This document shows, in pieces, positions 1 to 6,792 of a stretch of DNA of 7,055 nt. The notes below the pieces were generated by a model. That model saw only the letters and a list, made by a program, of their open reading frames with translations. It was not told where the DNA came from and did no database searches. Made by a program: the position numbers and the translations under genes. Source of the stretch: Bacteroidales bacterium (GTDB lineage: Bacteria > Bacteroidota > Bacteroidia > Bacteroidales > JAOZTL01); NCBI GenBank assembly GCA_029942205.1, contig JAOZTL010000142.1, positions 419 through 7,473 of the forward strand. The letters run 5' to 3'. Position 1 is the stretch's first letter, and each line of letters opens with the position of its first letter.

Positions 1-2470
1 GTATACCTGACAATTCTGGCTTCTCTGAATTGACAAAGCCGTGCGTTGCAAAATGCAAATAACGGTAGCTTTTGAGTGCGCCAGATTTTACAAAAGCCTC
101 GGTAGTTTGGGCGTGTGTGCGTATTTGCGCTTTTTTATTTTTCATTTCAAATTGCTGCAATATCGCTTCCACTTCTTTCTCCGAAGCAGGCAGCGGTGCT
201 ACATGCATGCCATTAAATAAAGTCCCACGGGTTTGTGTACTCATGCTGCTGTCATTTGCTGTATTGTATAGAAAGCTCCTGCTCGACAGTGAAATAGACG
301 TTTCTGGATCATTGAAAACAGGTGCTAAAGCGAGCCAATCGTTGCTATAATTTACGGGTATTTTGGATTGATTTTCAAAAGTATGATAAAATAAATTGAT
401 AGAGTAGGAGTAACTAATATTATATTTTTTGATCAAATAAGGATAGTTTGAGAATTGTTCGACTTTCCCATCATACGAACTTGTTAGCAAGGCTTCAAAA
501 GGGATAATTCCTAATATATCATCAGGAATAATGATGATGTTTTTAATTTTTCGAGGCAATTTACTAGGGAACAGTTGTTGATAAATATTATGTGCAAGTT
601 TTTGATATTCTTTTATTTCCGATGTTTTTTTGCCAAGAATGCGTAAACGAAGTTGAGATATTTGTTCATGAAAATTAGCAACTTTCGGTACCGACTCTAG
701 TGTAATCTTCGATTTGGTTAAAGTAAAAATATAAATTTCTGATTTTCCAATAAAATAACTTCTAATTGCAGTTTTTTTATCTAAAATAGATTGCAATTTC
801 TCAATAGAAGTAGTGTGTGAACTATATTTGAATTTTCTATATTTTAAATAATCCGTTTCTAATTCTTTAATTAATTTGTCATAATTTCTATTTTCAGCAA
901 ATAATTTATCGTTTATTTCATCAGCATTTGCTCGATTTGGGTTTTCTGTAATCGTTTTTTGATAATCGGAAATGTTTTTCCTGATCATTTTTAATTTTTC
1001 TTGTGTTGTATCAGGAATTTCTGCTATTTTTTGAGCTTCTATTTCAGCTAAAGCACCTAGAAGTGTTCCTCCTTTATTCTTTTCGGAGGCATAAAATGCT
1101 TGCAATAAATATTTATCAACATTTGTTATTTCATAAATATTTTTACAAACATTAATTGCAGATGCATAAATATCATTGACAATACCTGCTAACGATATTT
1201 TGTCGTTGAGTACGGTGTGCGACCGTTGAATTTTCATTGCTAAATGGTCGCAAAGTTGGATGGTTTGTAGTGCTATTTTTAGATCAATGTCTTGATGATC
1301 TAGGTTATAGCGAGCCTCTAAACACTGCGTTTTCTCAAAAAGTGCTGAAAGTAGCGTACTGGCTTCGCTATAATGTACCAGTACAGGTTTCGATTCTATT
1401 TTCAAACTATCATTGAAAAAAAGCAAATTTGATGCAATCGATTTTTGATAAAATGCGAGTGCGTCATCATATTTTTTTTTGGACTTATAAATATTACCAA
1501 TTTCTAAAAACACCAACGAAAGTTTTGGATGTTTATGCCCATATTGTTGAAAATAAATAGAACTAGCTTTACTAAAATATTTTAATGCACGTTCATTTTC
1601 GTCTAACAAATAAAAATTTTGAGCAACACCAAAATATGTATTAGCCATATAAATATGATTTTTTGAAAAATATTTTTTTCGTATTTTCAATGTTTTTAAC
1701 CAGTAGCCCATTGCTCTACTTGCTTCATTATTAGAATAATAAAGTAAAGCTAAATGTTGATAAGAATCTGCAATTTTCGGATGATCTTCCACTAGTAGCA
1801 ATTGACGAATTTTTAGCGATTCTTCATAATAATATTTAGACAACTCGTAGCTCTGCAATTGCTGACTGCAATGCCCCATAATTTCATAACTATCGGCAAT
1901 GTGAAGATTTGCAGATGAATAGGTGTTTTTCTCAAGTCTAAAAGCTTTTTCGACATATTCTAATGCCAAATGATATTCATGCCGTATAAAATAAGTTTTT
2001 GATATATTTTTATATAATTCTGCTTTTATTTTAGTGTTATTAATTTGCATGTTTATACCGTCCATAAAAAACGCCAACGCTTCTGAATAAGCACCTTTAT
2101 TTAATTTTAATTTACCAAGTAAACATTTATTTTTGACTAATTCGATGGTGTCTGATGGAATTTTTGCCAACAATTCTTTATTCTTTTGGAGCAAATCGGC
2201 TGCTTTATCGTTTTCTTGGGCATACAAATAAAGCCTTACCAGGTCATGCCCAAATTTTATTTGTTCGATGTAATTATTTGAGCCTTTTGCACGTTCTATT
2301 AATTGTAAGTACGTATTTTCTAATCCTACTTTGTCATAAGCATGATATTGATTTTGAATAGTCGTATTTACTTTTAAATTAGCACTTTGAGAAAAAACGG
2401 AAGCTGCTAAAAATGTGAAAATAAAAAATAAGACTATTTCTTTTGTGATTTTGAATACTATTCGTTTCAT
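1..2470 (-). CDS. Exported TPR-CHAT domain protein, C-terminus cut by window edge
   Basis: The minus strand reads open for 823 codons from the ATG at 2470-2468 to the window edge with no stop or frameshift. Residues 1-28 look like a Sec signal peptide (basic MKR start, hydrophobic core VLFFIFTFLAA, then FSQ), so export across the inner membrane is inferred. Residues about 85-400 are helical TPR-like repeats, for example around 124-143, 164-181, 206-223, 244-263, 290-305 and 331-346; several have the longer kinesin-light-chain spacing. A charged, probably coiled region follows (about 480-545). From about 560 the CHAT (caspase-HetF-associated) fold begins: IIIIPDDILGIIPFEALL at 645-662, LPASEKEVEAI at 760-770, and HFATHG at 806-811, where H810 is the expected catalytic His. 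The partner Cys should lie beyond the edge, so protease activity cannot be judged. CHAT proteins are caspase-like cysteine proteases or scaffolds; the substrate is unknown. No Shine-Dalgarno is seen. Confidence 0.93.
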   Translation of the reverse strand, partial: MKRIVFKITKEIVLFFIFTFLAASVFSQSANLKVNTTIQNQYHAYDKVGLENTYLQLIERAKGSNNYIEQIKFGHDLVRLYLYAQENDKAADLLQKNKELLAKIPSDTIELVKNKCLLGKLKLNKGAYSEALAFFMDGINMQINNTKIKAELYKNISKTYFIRHEYHLALEYVEKAFRLEKNTYSSANLHIADSYEIMGHCSQQLQSYELSKYYYEESLKIRQLLLVEDHPKIADSYQHLALLYYSNNEASRAMGYWLKTLKIRKKYFSKNHIYMANTYFGVAQNFYLLDENERALKYFSKASSIYFQQYGHKHPKLSLVFLEIGNIYKSKKKYDDALAFYQKSIASNLLFFNDSLKIESKPVLVHYSEASTLLSALFEKTQCLEARYNLDHQDIDLKIALQTIQLCDHLAMKIQRSHTVLNDKISLAGIVNDIYASAINVCKNIYEITNVDKYLLQAFYASEKNKGGTLLGALAEIEAQKIAEIPDTTQEKLKMIRKNISDYQKTITENPNRANADEINDKLFAENRNYDKLIKELETDYLKYRKFKYSSHTTSIEKLQSILDKKTAIRSYFIGKSEIYIFTLTKSKITLESVPKVANFHEQISQLRLRILGKKTSEIKEYQKLAHNIYQQLFPSKLPRKIKNIIIIPDDILGIIPFEALLTSSYDGKVEQFSNYPYLIKKYNISYSYSINLFYHTFENQSKIPVNYSNDWLALAPVFNDPETSISLSSRSFLYNTANDSSMSTQTRGTLFNGMHVAPLPASEKEVEAILQQFEMKNKKAQIRTHAQTTEAFVKSGALKSYRYLHFATHGFVNSEKPELSGI

Positions 2471-2500
2471 GGGAGTTTATTTAGGTTAAAATTCAATGTT

Positions 2501-2513
2501 CAGACTTCGTCTG
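2501..2513. repeat. Small hairpin, CGAAGT-core copy 1
   Basis: CAGAC-TTC-GTCTG is a perfect 5-bp stem with a 3-nt loop; on the minus strand it reads CAGACGAAGTCTG. It sits 31 bp upstream of the CHAT start and would be inside the 5' leader of that mRNA if transcription starts further upstream. A near-identical copy lies at 2720-2732. Confidence 0.6.
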
Positions 2514-2519
2514 TTTTAT

Positions 2520-2527
2520 TACTTTTG
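2520..2527 (+). promoter_or_regulatory. TACTTTTG -7 box pointing into the intergenic region
   Basis: TACTTTTG is a perfect match to the Bacteroidota -7 consensus TAnnTTTG on the plus strand. The -33 position (about 2497-2502) has no good TTTG, so the match may be chance in AT-rich DNA. It would start a transcript near 2534 that meets no gene before 3067. Confidence 0.25.
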
Positions 2528-2612
2528 TTCATTAAGTTTCTGTATACATTTGATTTACATACAATTAAAAAATATTATTTATTTAAGATAAGCCGTTGAA
2601 AATCTGTGTTTT

Positions 2613-2630
2613 AATTCATAATTCATAATT
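2613..2630. repeat. Tandem AATTCAT heptamer, two and a half copies
   Basis: AATTCAT is repeated head to tail at 2613-2619 and 2620-2626, followed by AATT. It is a simple low-complexity repeat that could change copy number by slippage. No function is evident, and the next CGAAGT hairpin begins directly after it. Confidence 0.6.
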
Positions 2631-2643
2631 TAACGAAGTGTTA
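2631..2643. repeat. Small hairpin, CGAAGT-core copy 2
   Basis: TAAC-GAAGT-GTTA has a 4-bp stem around a GAAGT loop. It shares the ACGAAGT core with the hairpins at 2501-2513 and 2720-2732, although the stem bases differ. It is the weakest of the three hairpins. Confidence 0.4.
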
Positions 2644-2713
2644 CTTGATATAATTATACATATTTAGGCGTAACTTACTAATTAACATTGACAAATTATC
2701 AAAAAATAAATAT

Positions 2714-2721
2714 CAAAAATA
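2714..2721 (-). promoter_or_regulatory. TATTTTTG -7 box, candidate promoter of the CHAT gene
   Basis: On the minus strand these bases read TATTTTTG, matching TAnnTTTG. No clear TTTG lies 17-19 bp upstream. It would give a 5' leader of about 240 nt before the CHAT ATG at 2470, carrying CGAAGT copies 1 and 2. No closer TAnnTTTG box was found on this strand, so this is the best visible candidate, but a weak one. Confidence 0.25.
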
Positions 2722-2732
2722 GACGAAGTCTG
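2720..2732. repeat. Small hairpin, CGAAGT-core copy 3
   Basis: AGACGAAGTCT (2721-2731) is a perfect 4-bp stem around GAA. With one flanking base on each side it differs from the minus-strand reading of 2501-2513 only in the first base (T instead of C). It abuts the minus-strand TATTTTTG box. Confidence 0.6.
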
Positions 2733-2885
2733 TAGTTTAAATATTTCAGCAATTTTTAAGAGAAGCCGAACACACTATTATAATTAAAAAAACTTGAATT
2801 TATTTATTTTTATTGTAAGCACTTCGGGCTATTTAATTTGACGGTTATTTAAAACGTTTTTTTTATTGATAACCAGTGTTTTACG

Positions 2886-2918
2886 AGCAAAATAAAAATG
2901 AATATTTATTTTGCTTTT
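2886..2918 (+). terminator. Hairpin with short T-run, possible terminator inside the intergenic region
   Basis: The arm at 2886-2896 (AGCAAAATAAA) pairs perfectly over 11 bp with 2905-2915 (TTTATTTTGCT) around an 8-nt loop, and T residues continue to 2918. The shape is that of a plus-strand Rho-independent terminator. The stem is AT-rich with only two G-C pairs, so strength is doubtful. No annotated gene lies upstream on this strand to need it; it could end an unannotated transcript or be chance. Confidence 0.35.
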
Positions 2919-2959
2919 AACAGAACATCAAATAGATCTCAAGATAACAAAATTAACCG

Positions 2960-2967
2960 TATGTTTG
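2960..2967 (+). promoter_or_regulatory. TATGTTTG -7 box, candidate promoter of the lipoprotein gene
   Basis: TATGTTTG matches the Bacteroidota -7 consensus TAnnTTTG. The -33 position (about 2937-2942) lacks TTTG. Initiation near 2974 would give a leader of about 93 nt containing the palindrome at 3000-3011. Confidence 0.4.
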
Positions 2968-2999
2968 CTTTTCGATAAGTAATTGATTATAAAAACCTA

Positions 3000-3011
3000 A
3001 CACAATTGTGT
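3000..3011. promoter_or_regulatory. 12-bp perfect palindrome, possible operator
   Basis: ACACAATTGTGT is a perfect 12-bp palindrome between the candidate promoter at 2960-2967 and the lipoprotein ATG. The position would suit a dimeric repressor site, but no regulator gene is visible and a single palindrome of this size can occur by chance. Confidence 0.25.
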
Positions 3012-3066
3012 AAGCAACATCAAATAGGTAAAGACCTTAAAATTAAACCATACAAACATAAAAAAG

Positions 3067-3510
3067 ATGAAAACAAAAAAATTAAAATTAGGATTAATAA
3101 TACTTTTGACAAGCTTTTTATTCGGGTCGTGCGAAGACGATGCGACGATTGCCGATTTCTTTGAGGAAAATCCATTCGGGAATATTGTAAATACCTGGGA
3201 CTGTGAAGAGGATGGCGGCACCGTGTTCGGAACAAACTCTTATCAAGTTAGTATTTACAAAAATGACGATGATGGAACTCAAATTTTCATTAGTAATTTC
3301 TTGAATATGGGCGATAATGTTAGTGTCGAAGCTATTTTGATAGGTAATAAGTTAAGTATACTGTCGCAAACATTTGGAGATATTACCGTAAAAGGTTCGG
3401 GAACAATTGCACTTAACTCTAAATCAATCGATTGGGAATACAGCGTTGTTGATGGCGATATTTCTGGCGATCTGACAGCTAACTATACGATTGCCAATAT
3501 TTCAAAATAA
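3067..3510 (+). CDS. Small beta-rich lipoprotein, probably surface-exposed, function unknown
   Basis: This encodes 147 residues starting at the ATG after an A-rich stretch (AAAAAAG). Residues 1-22 are a lipoprotein signal peptide: basic KTKKLK, hydrophobic LGLIILLTSFLF, then GSC with the lipidated Cys at C22. Phe at the -3 position is off the strict lipobox but tolerated in Bacteroidota. E23-D24-D25 follow the Cys directly; in this phylum acidic residues there act as a surface-export signal, so outer-leaflet display is inferred. The mature part is rich in alternating hydrophobic/polar stretches typical of beta strands (YQVSIYK, VSVEAILIGNKLSIL, ITVKGSGTIAL, IDWEYSVVDG), resembling a single small beta-barrel or sandwich domain; it has one more Cys (C46, in WDCEEDGG). 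I recognise no named family with certainty. It stands alone: the next gene starts 103 bp later behind its own promoter-like site. Confidence 0.85.
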   Translation: MKTKKLKLGLIILLTSFLFGSCEDDATIADFFEENPFGNIVNTWDCEEDGGTVFGTNSYQVSIYKNDDDGTQIFISNFLNMGDNVSVEAILIGNKLSILSQTFGDITVKGSGTIALNSKSIDWEYSVVDGDISGDLTANYTIANISK

Positions 3511-3516
3511 GAAATT

Positions 3517-3546
3517 TTCGAGATTCGACTTTTAATTGTACTTTTG
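3517..3546 (+). promoter_or_regulatory. Candidate Bacteroidota promoter for the ygiQ gene
   Basis: TACTTTTG at 3539-3546 is a perfect -7 box, and TTCG at 3517-3520 (one mismatch to TTTG) lies 18 bp upstream as a -33 element. Initiation near 3552 gives a leader of about 60 nt. This is the best-formed promoter in the window and suggests ygiQ is transcribed independently of the lipoprotein gene. Confidence 0.5.
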
Positions 3547-3613
3547 TGAAATAAAGAAAAATGTAAATATGTATTTATTTTTGTCTATTTAACGACAAAT
3601 TTCAAACAATTAA

Positions 3614-5443
3614 ATGTCTTATCCCGAGAAATATAAAATAACAGACTGGTTGCCTATAAGCGCAAAAGAAGTAAAGTCAAGAGGCTGGCAACAGCTTGAT
3701 GTTATTCTATTTACGGGAGATGCCTATATCGATCATCCTTCTTTTGGAGCAGCCGTTATTGGGCGAATACTCGAAAAAAAAGGACTAAAAGTTGCCATTG
3801 TTCCGCAGCCAAACTGGCGCGACGATTTGCGTGATTTTAAAAAATTGGGGCAACCACGTCTATTTTTTGGCGTTACGGCAGGCAGTATGGATTCTATGGT
3901 AAATCATTACACAGCCAACAAACGATTACGTTCGAATGACGCATACACGGCTGGTGGTCAGGCGGGTGCACGTCCAGATTATGCTGCTACCGTTTATTCG
4001 TCTATTCTAAAAGAATTATTCCCCGATGTACCCATTATTTTGGGTGGAGTTGAAAGCTCTATGCGCCGTTTCACGCATTATGACTACTGGGCAGACGAAC
4101 TCAAAAAAAGCATATTGATTGATTCTAAAGCAGATTTGCTCGTTTATGGAATGGGAGAAAAGCCTATTTTACAAATAGCAGATAATTTTATGTCTGAAAA
4201 AAGTATTGAAGAATTAAGAAATATTCCTCAAATTGTTTATCTGAAAAAACAAAAAGAGTATACTAAAAAGAATGATGATATTTTATTAAATTCGCACGAA
4301 AAATGCATGAAAAGTAAATTGTCTTTTGCTCGAAATTTCAAACAAATAGAGCAAGAATCGAATAAAATGTATGCAAAACGAATCGTGCAATTTGTTGATG
4401 ATAAAGCTGTTATTGTAAATACTCCTTTTTCCGATCATTCACAATCGGATATCGATCAAGCTTACGATTTACCCTACACACGGCTACCACACCCTCGATA
4501 TTTCAAAAAAACAAATATTCCTGCTTTCGAAATGATTAAATTCTCGGTAAATGCGCACCGAGGCTGTTTCGGAGGCTGTAGCTTTTGTACTATTTCGGCG
4601 CATCAAGGCAAATTTGTACAAAGCAGATCTGAAAAATCAATATTGGCTGAGATAAAAAATATTGTAAAAATGCCTGATTTTAAAGGATATTTATCCGATA
4701 TTGGAGGACCTTCGGCAAATATGTATAAAATGCAAGGTGTTGATTTAGAGGAGTGTAAAACTTGTGCACGCCCTTCTTGCATTTTCCCTCAAATCTGTTC
4801 TAATTTAGCGACTGATCATAAACCATTATTAGATTTATATAGAAAAGCTAAAAAAATAGAAGGCATTAAAAAAATATTTATAGGAAGTGGAATCCGTTAC
4901 GATTTGTTTTTTGATAAAAAAAATAGAATCGAGAAAAAACATACAGAATATGTTGAAGAATTAATCAAACATCACGTATCTGGGCGATTGAAAGTAGCAC
5001 CTGAGCATGCTTCGCCAAAAGTTCTGAAATTGATGAGAAAACCTAGTTTTGAGCAATTTAAAATTTTTGCAGCTTTTTTTGATAAAACAAATCGAAAATT
5101 TGACTTAAATCAACAATTAATTCCCTATTTTATATCCAGCCATCCAGCAAGTGAACTTGAAGATATGGCTGATTTGGCTGTAGAAACTAAAAAATTAAAT
5201 TTCAGACTGGAGCAAGTACAGGATTTCACACCTACTCCAATGACCTTAGCCACAGTTATTTATTATACAGGAATTCATCCATATACAGAAAAAAAAGAGT
5301 TTATAGCTCGATCAAAAAAAGACAAATTGGATCAGCTTATTTTCTTTTTCTGGTATAAAAAAGAAAGTAGACAAAGAATAAAACAATTATTAATGAGACT
5401 TGGACGTAATGATTTAATTAATAGATTATTAGGACGATTATGA
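3614..5443 (+). CDS. ygiQ: YgiQ family radical SAM protein (UPF0313)
   Basis: This 609-residue cytoplasmic enzyme is predicted to cleave S-adenosylmethionine at a 4Fe-4S cluster; the physiological reaction of YgiQ proteins is not established. The start is supported by the family-typical N-terminus (WLPISAKEVKSRGW, then GDAYIDHPSFG at 35-45). The N-terminal domain (to about 300) has a Rossmann-like opening resembling B12-binding domains but without their DxHxxG motif, and carries GGVESSMRRFTHYDYW at 144-159. The radical SAM core follows with C318-x3-C322-x2-C325 (CFGGCSFC), all three cluster cysteines intact. A second family-specific cysteine group, C381, C384, C389 and C395 (CKTCARPSCIFPQIC), may bind another metal or cluster. 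KVAPEHASPKVLKLM at 460-474 is also typical. It ends soon after the core and lacks the long basic C-terminal tail of proteobacterial YgiQ (about 740 residues from memory). It is monocistronic by spacing. Confidence 0.96.
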   Translation: MSYPEKYKITDWLPISAKEVKSRGWQQLDVILFTGDAYIDHPSFGAAVIGRILEKKGLKVAIVPQPNWRDDLRDFKKLGQPRLFFGVTAGSMDSMVNHYTANKRLRSNDAYTAGGQAGARPDYAATVYSSILKELFPDVPIILGGVESSMRRFTHYDYWADELKKSILIDSKADLLVYGMGEKPILQIADNFMSEKSIEELRNIPQIVYLKKQKEYTKKNDDILLNSHEKCMKSKLSFARNFKQIEQESNKMYAKRIVQFVDDKAVIVNTPFSDHSQSDIDQAYDLPYTRLPHPRYFKKTNIPAFEMIKFSVNAHRGCFGGCSFCTISAHQGKFVQSRSEKSILAEIKNIVKMPDFKGYLSDIGGPSANMYKMQGVDLEECKTCARPSCIFPQICSNLATDHKPLLDLYRKAKKIEGIKKIFIGSGIRYDLFFDKKNRIEKKHTEYVEELIKHHVSGRLKVAPEHASPKVLKLMRKPSFEQFKIFAAFFDKTNRKFDLNQQLIPYFISSHPASELEDMADLAVETKKLNFRLEQVQDFTPTPMTLATVIYYTGIHPYTEKKEFIARSKKDKLDQLIFFFWYKKESRQRIKQLLMRLGRNDLINRLLGRL

Positions 5444-5497
5444 ATAAAAAAATGCTAGAAATATAAATTAAAATTTTATTTTTTAAAAGCTTGGTCT

Positions 5498-5505
5498 TAT
5501 ATTTG
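5498..5505 (+). promoter_or_regulatory. TATATTTG -7 box, candidate promoter of the siaB-siaC pair
   Basis: TATATTTG fits TAnnTTTG, 55 bp after the ygiQ stop. The -33 position (about 5476-5481) is T-rich but lacks a clean TTTG. Initiation near 5512 would give a leader of about 95 nt. The 163-bp gap after ygiQ and this box argue against read-through being the only source of expression. Confidence 0.35.
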
Positions 5506-5606
5506 GAGTGAATTAGCAAGTCTGTTTTTTGTATTTGTAATAATATATAAAATATTATAGAATAAAGTATATAATGAGTTTTTTTCAATGTAAATGAAAT
5601 GAATTA

Positions 5607-6728
5607 ATGAATATCGAATCATTAGACATAAAAACAAATTTTGTATTCAAACTTTTTGGAGAAATAAGTAATGGTGATTTAGATTATGTATACAGAGGAC
5701 AATTTTCAAATCAAATTGTTTCTAGTATAATGACGCTCGCACGCACTAATTTATCTAGCTCTAAAGATACAAGCCCTATGCAGTCGAAAATCTATTTTAT
5801 AATGGGAGAAGGGCTACAAAATATTGATCGCCATAAAATAGGAGAGGAGATACCTAAAGATAGGCAAAGTATTTTTGCAATACATAAAAAAAATTATAAA
5901 TATTACATCACTTCAGGGAATCTTATCAAGACAAAAGAAGTCGATTTATTAACAAAAAAATTAGAGCATGTAAATAGATTAGACAAACAGGGTTTGCGTG
6001 AATTGTCTCGGAAAATTCGTTCATCGCAAGGCTTATCTGAAAAAGGAGGTGCAGGTATTGGGCTTATCGAAATGGCAAAACGATCAGGAAATAAGCTTGT
6101 TTATCATTTTCGTAAAATTGATGATGAATATTCGTATTTTTATTTGAGTACAGAAATACCAACTAAAAACCCAGGTAATCCCGTTGATTATCAAAAATAT
6201 ACCCTAGATACTATTTTTGGTATGCATAGCATTTTTAATCAAGAAGATATTTTATTATTCTTTAAAGGTGCATTAAATCAAAAAATTTTACTTAATTTGC
6301 TGTCTATTGTTGAAGCTAGGATGGAGGAATCTGCTACTTCGGCACGATTATTTAATATCATGATCGAAATGTTACAAAATATTATAAAACATTCAGATAA
6401 TATTAATTCAAATGAAAGCTGGAAGCCAGGAATTTTTTTTATTAGCGAAGAAAATAAGACAATAAAATTAACAACAGGTAATTATTTACAAACAAAGAAA
6501 AAAGACAAATTAGCTAGAAAGATTAAATGTATTAATAAGGCAGATAAACAGAAATTGGATGAAATTCATCATCAAATACTGTTTGACTTTGACAGAAAAG
6601 ATGCATTGAAGACTGGCTTAGGATTAATTGAAATAAAACGAAAAAGTAATTCTCCAATAGGCTATAATTTTCATGATGTAGATAATGAATATTCATTTTT
6701 TACGATGCAGGTAGCTATTACACAATAA
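5607..6728 (+). CDS. Tandem-duplicated SiaB-like protein kinase (two DUF6272/GHKL domains)
   Basis: The 373 residues form two homologous halves, about 14-185 and 203-372, aligning at an offset of 186-187. Each half resembles a whole single-domain SiaB kinase, a GHKL-ATPase-fold enzyme that phosphorylates SiaC. Half one: N box EGLQNIDRH (68-76, with E68 and N72), TSGN at 102-105, and G box EKGGAGIGLIE (145-155), closing with DDEYSYF. Half two: N box EMLQNIIKH (254-262, with E254 and N258), TTGN at 289-292, and a reduced G box KTGLGLIE (335-342), closing with DNEYSFF. Over 102-130 versus 289-317 I count 13 identities in 29. Half two has lost the KGGA part of the nucleotide-lid glycines, so half one is probably the active kinase and half two a weaker, regulatory or dimer-mimicking domain (inference). 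No signal peptide or membrane segment is seen, so it is cytoplasmic. The siaC-like gene starts 64 bp downstream, probably in the same operon. Confidence 0.85.
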   Translation: MNIESLDIKTNFVFKLFGEISNGDLDYVYRGQFSNQIVSSIMTLARTNLSSSKDTSPMQSKIYFIMGEGLQNIDRHKIGEEIPKDRQSIFAIHKKNYKYYITSGNLIKTKEVDLLTKKLEHVNRLDKQGLRELSRKIRSSQGLSEKGGAGIGLIEMAKRSGNKLVYHFRKIDDEYSYFYLSTEIPTKNPGNPVDYQKYTLDTIFGMHSIFNQEDILLFFKGALNQKILLNLLSIVEARMEESATSARLFNIMIEMLQNIIKHSDNINSNESWKPGIFFISEENKTIKLTTGNYLQTKKKDKLARKIKCINKADKQKLDEIHHQILFDFDRKDALKTGLGLIEIKRKSNSPIGYNFHDVDNEYSFFTMQVAITQ

Positions 6729-6792
6729 ATACATAATAGACTTGTCCTTTTGAAGAGGAATAGTTTCAGAAAAAAATGTTAAAATATTAATA

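Larger units (their letters stand above)
2471..3066. other. Divergent AT-rich intergenic region, no convincing gene
   Basis: About 600 bp separate the minus-strand CHAT gene from the plus-strand lipoprotein gene. I see no ORF of credible length or composition, no tRNA-like fold and no transposase remnant. What it does hold is short-scale structure. The hexamer CGAAGT or its complement occurs four times (2504-2509, 2634-2639, 2724-2729, 2821-2826), three of them in the loops of small hairpins. There is also a tandem 7-mer at 2613-2630, a hairpin with a short T-run at 2886-2918, TAnnTTTG boxes on both strands, and a 12-bp palindrome near the lipoprotein start. Both flanking genes must be transcribed outward from here, so promoters are expected, but the length is more than two promoters need. 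Confidence 0.7.

Noticed and set aside
72..350. Plus-strand ORF of 92 codons
   Set aside because: It lies wholly inside the minus-strand TPR-CHAT gene, whose reading frame gives recognisable CHAT motifs across the same bases, so it is an antisense shadow.
2155..2361. Plus-strand ORF of 68 codons
   Set aside because: It is antisense to the N-terminal part of the TPR-CHAT gene, has no family resemblance and no upstream signals.
2497..2592. Plus-strand ORF of 31 codons in the intergenic region
   Set aside because: It is too short, begins upstream of the candidate promoter box, and has a composition that simply follows the AT-rich background.
2997..3235. Two overlapping minus-strand ORFs of 74 and 71 codons
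   Set aside because: Both run mostly antisense to the lipoprotein gene, and their hydrophobic stretches are the complement of its A-rich start region and signal peptide.
3516..3535. Short TCGA-GAT-TCGA hairpin before a T-run after the lipoprotein gene
   Set aside because: A four-bp stem is too short for a terminator, and the stretch overlaps the better-supported ygiQ promoter.
3614..5443. Calling YgiQ a B12-dependent radical SAM enzyme
   Set aside because: The N-terminal domain only broadly resembles a cobalamin-binding fold and lacks the DxHxxG motif, so cobalamin use is not supported.
5461..5486. Palindrome TAAAATTTTA followed by a T-run after ygiQ, a possible terminator
   Set aside because: The stem is only A-T pairs and five base pairs deep, which is expected by chance in this sequence.
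5540..5558. Seven-bp inverted repeat ATAATAT/ATATTAT in the leader of the kinase gene
   Set aside because: It is pure A/T and weak, with no G-C pair to stabilise it; a riboswitch or operator cannot be supported.
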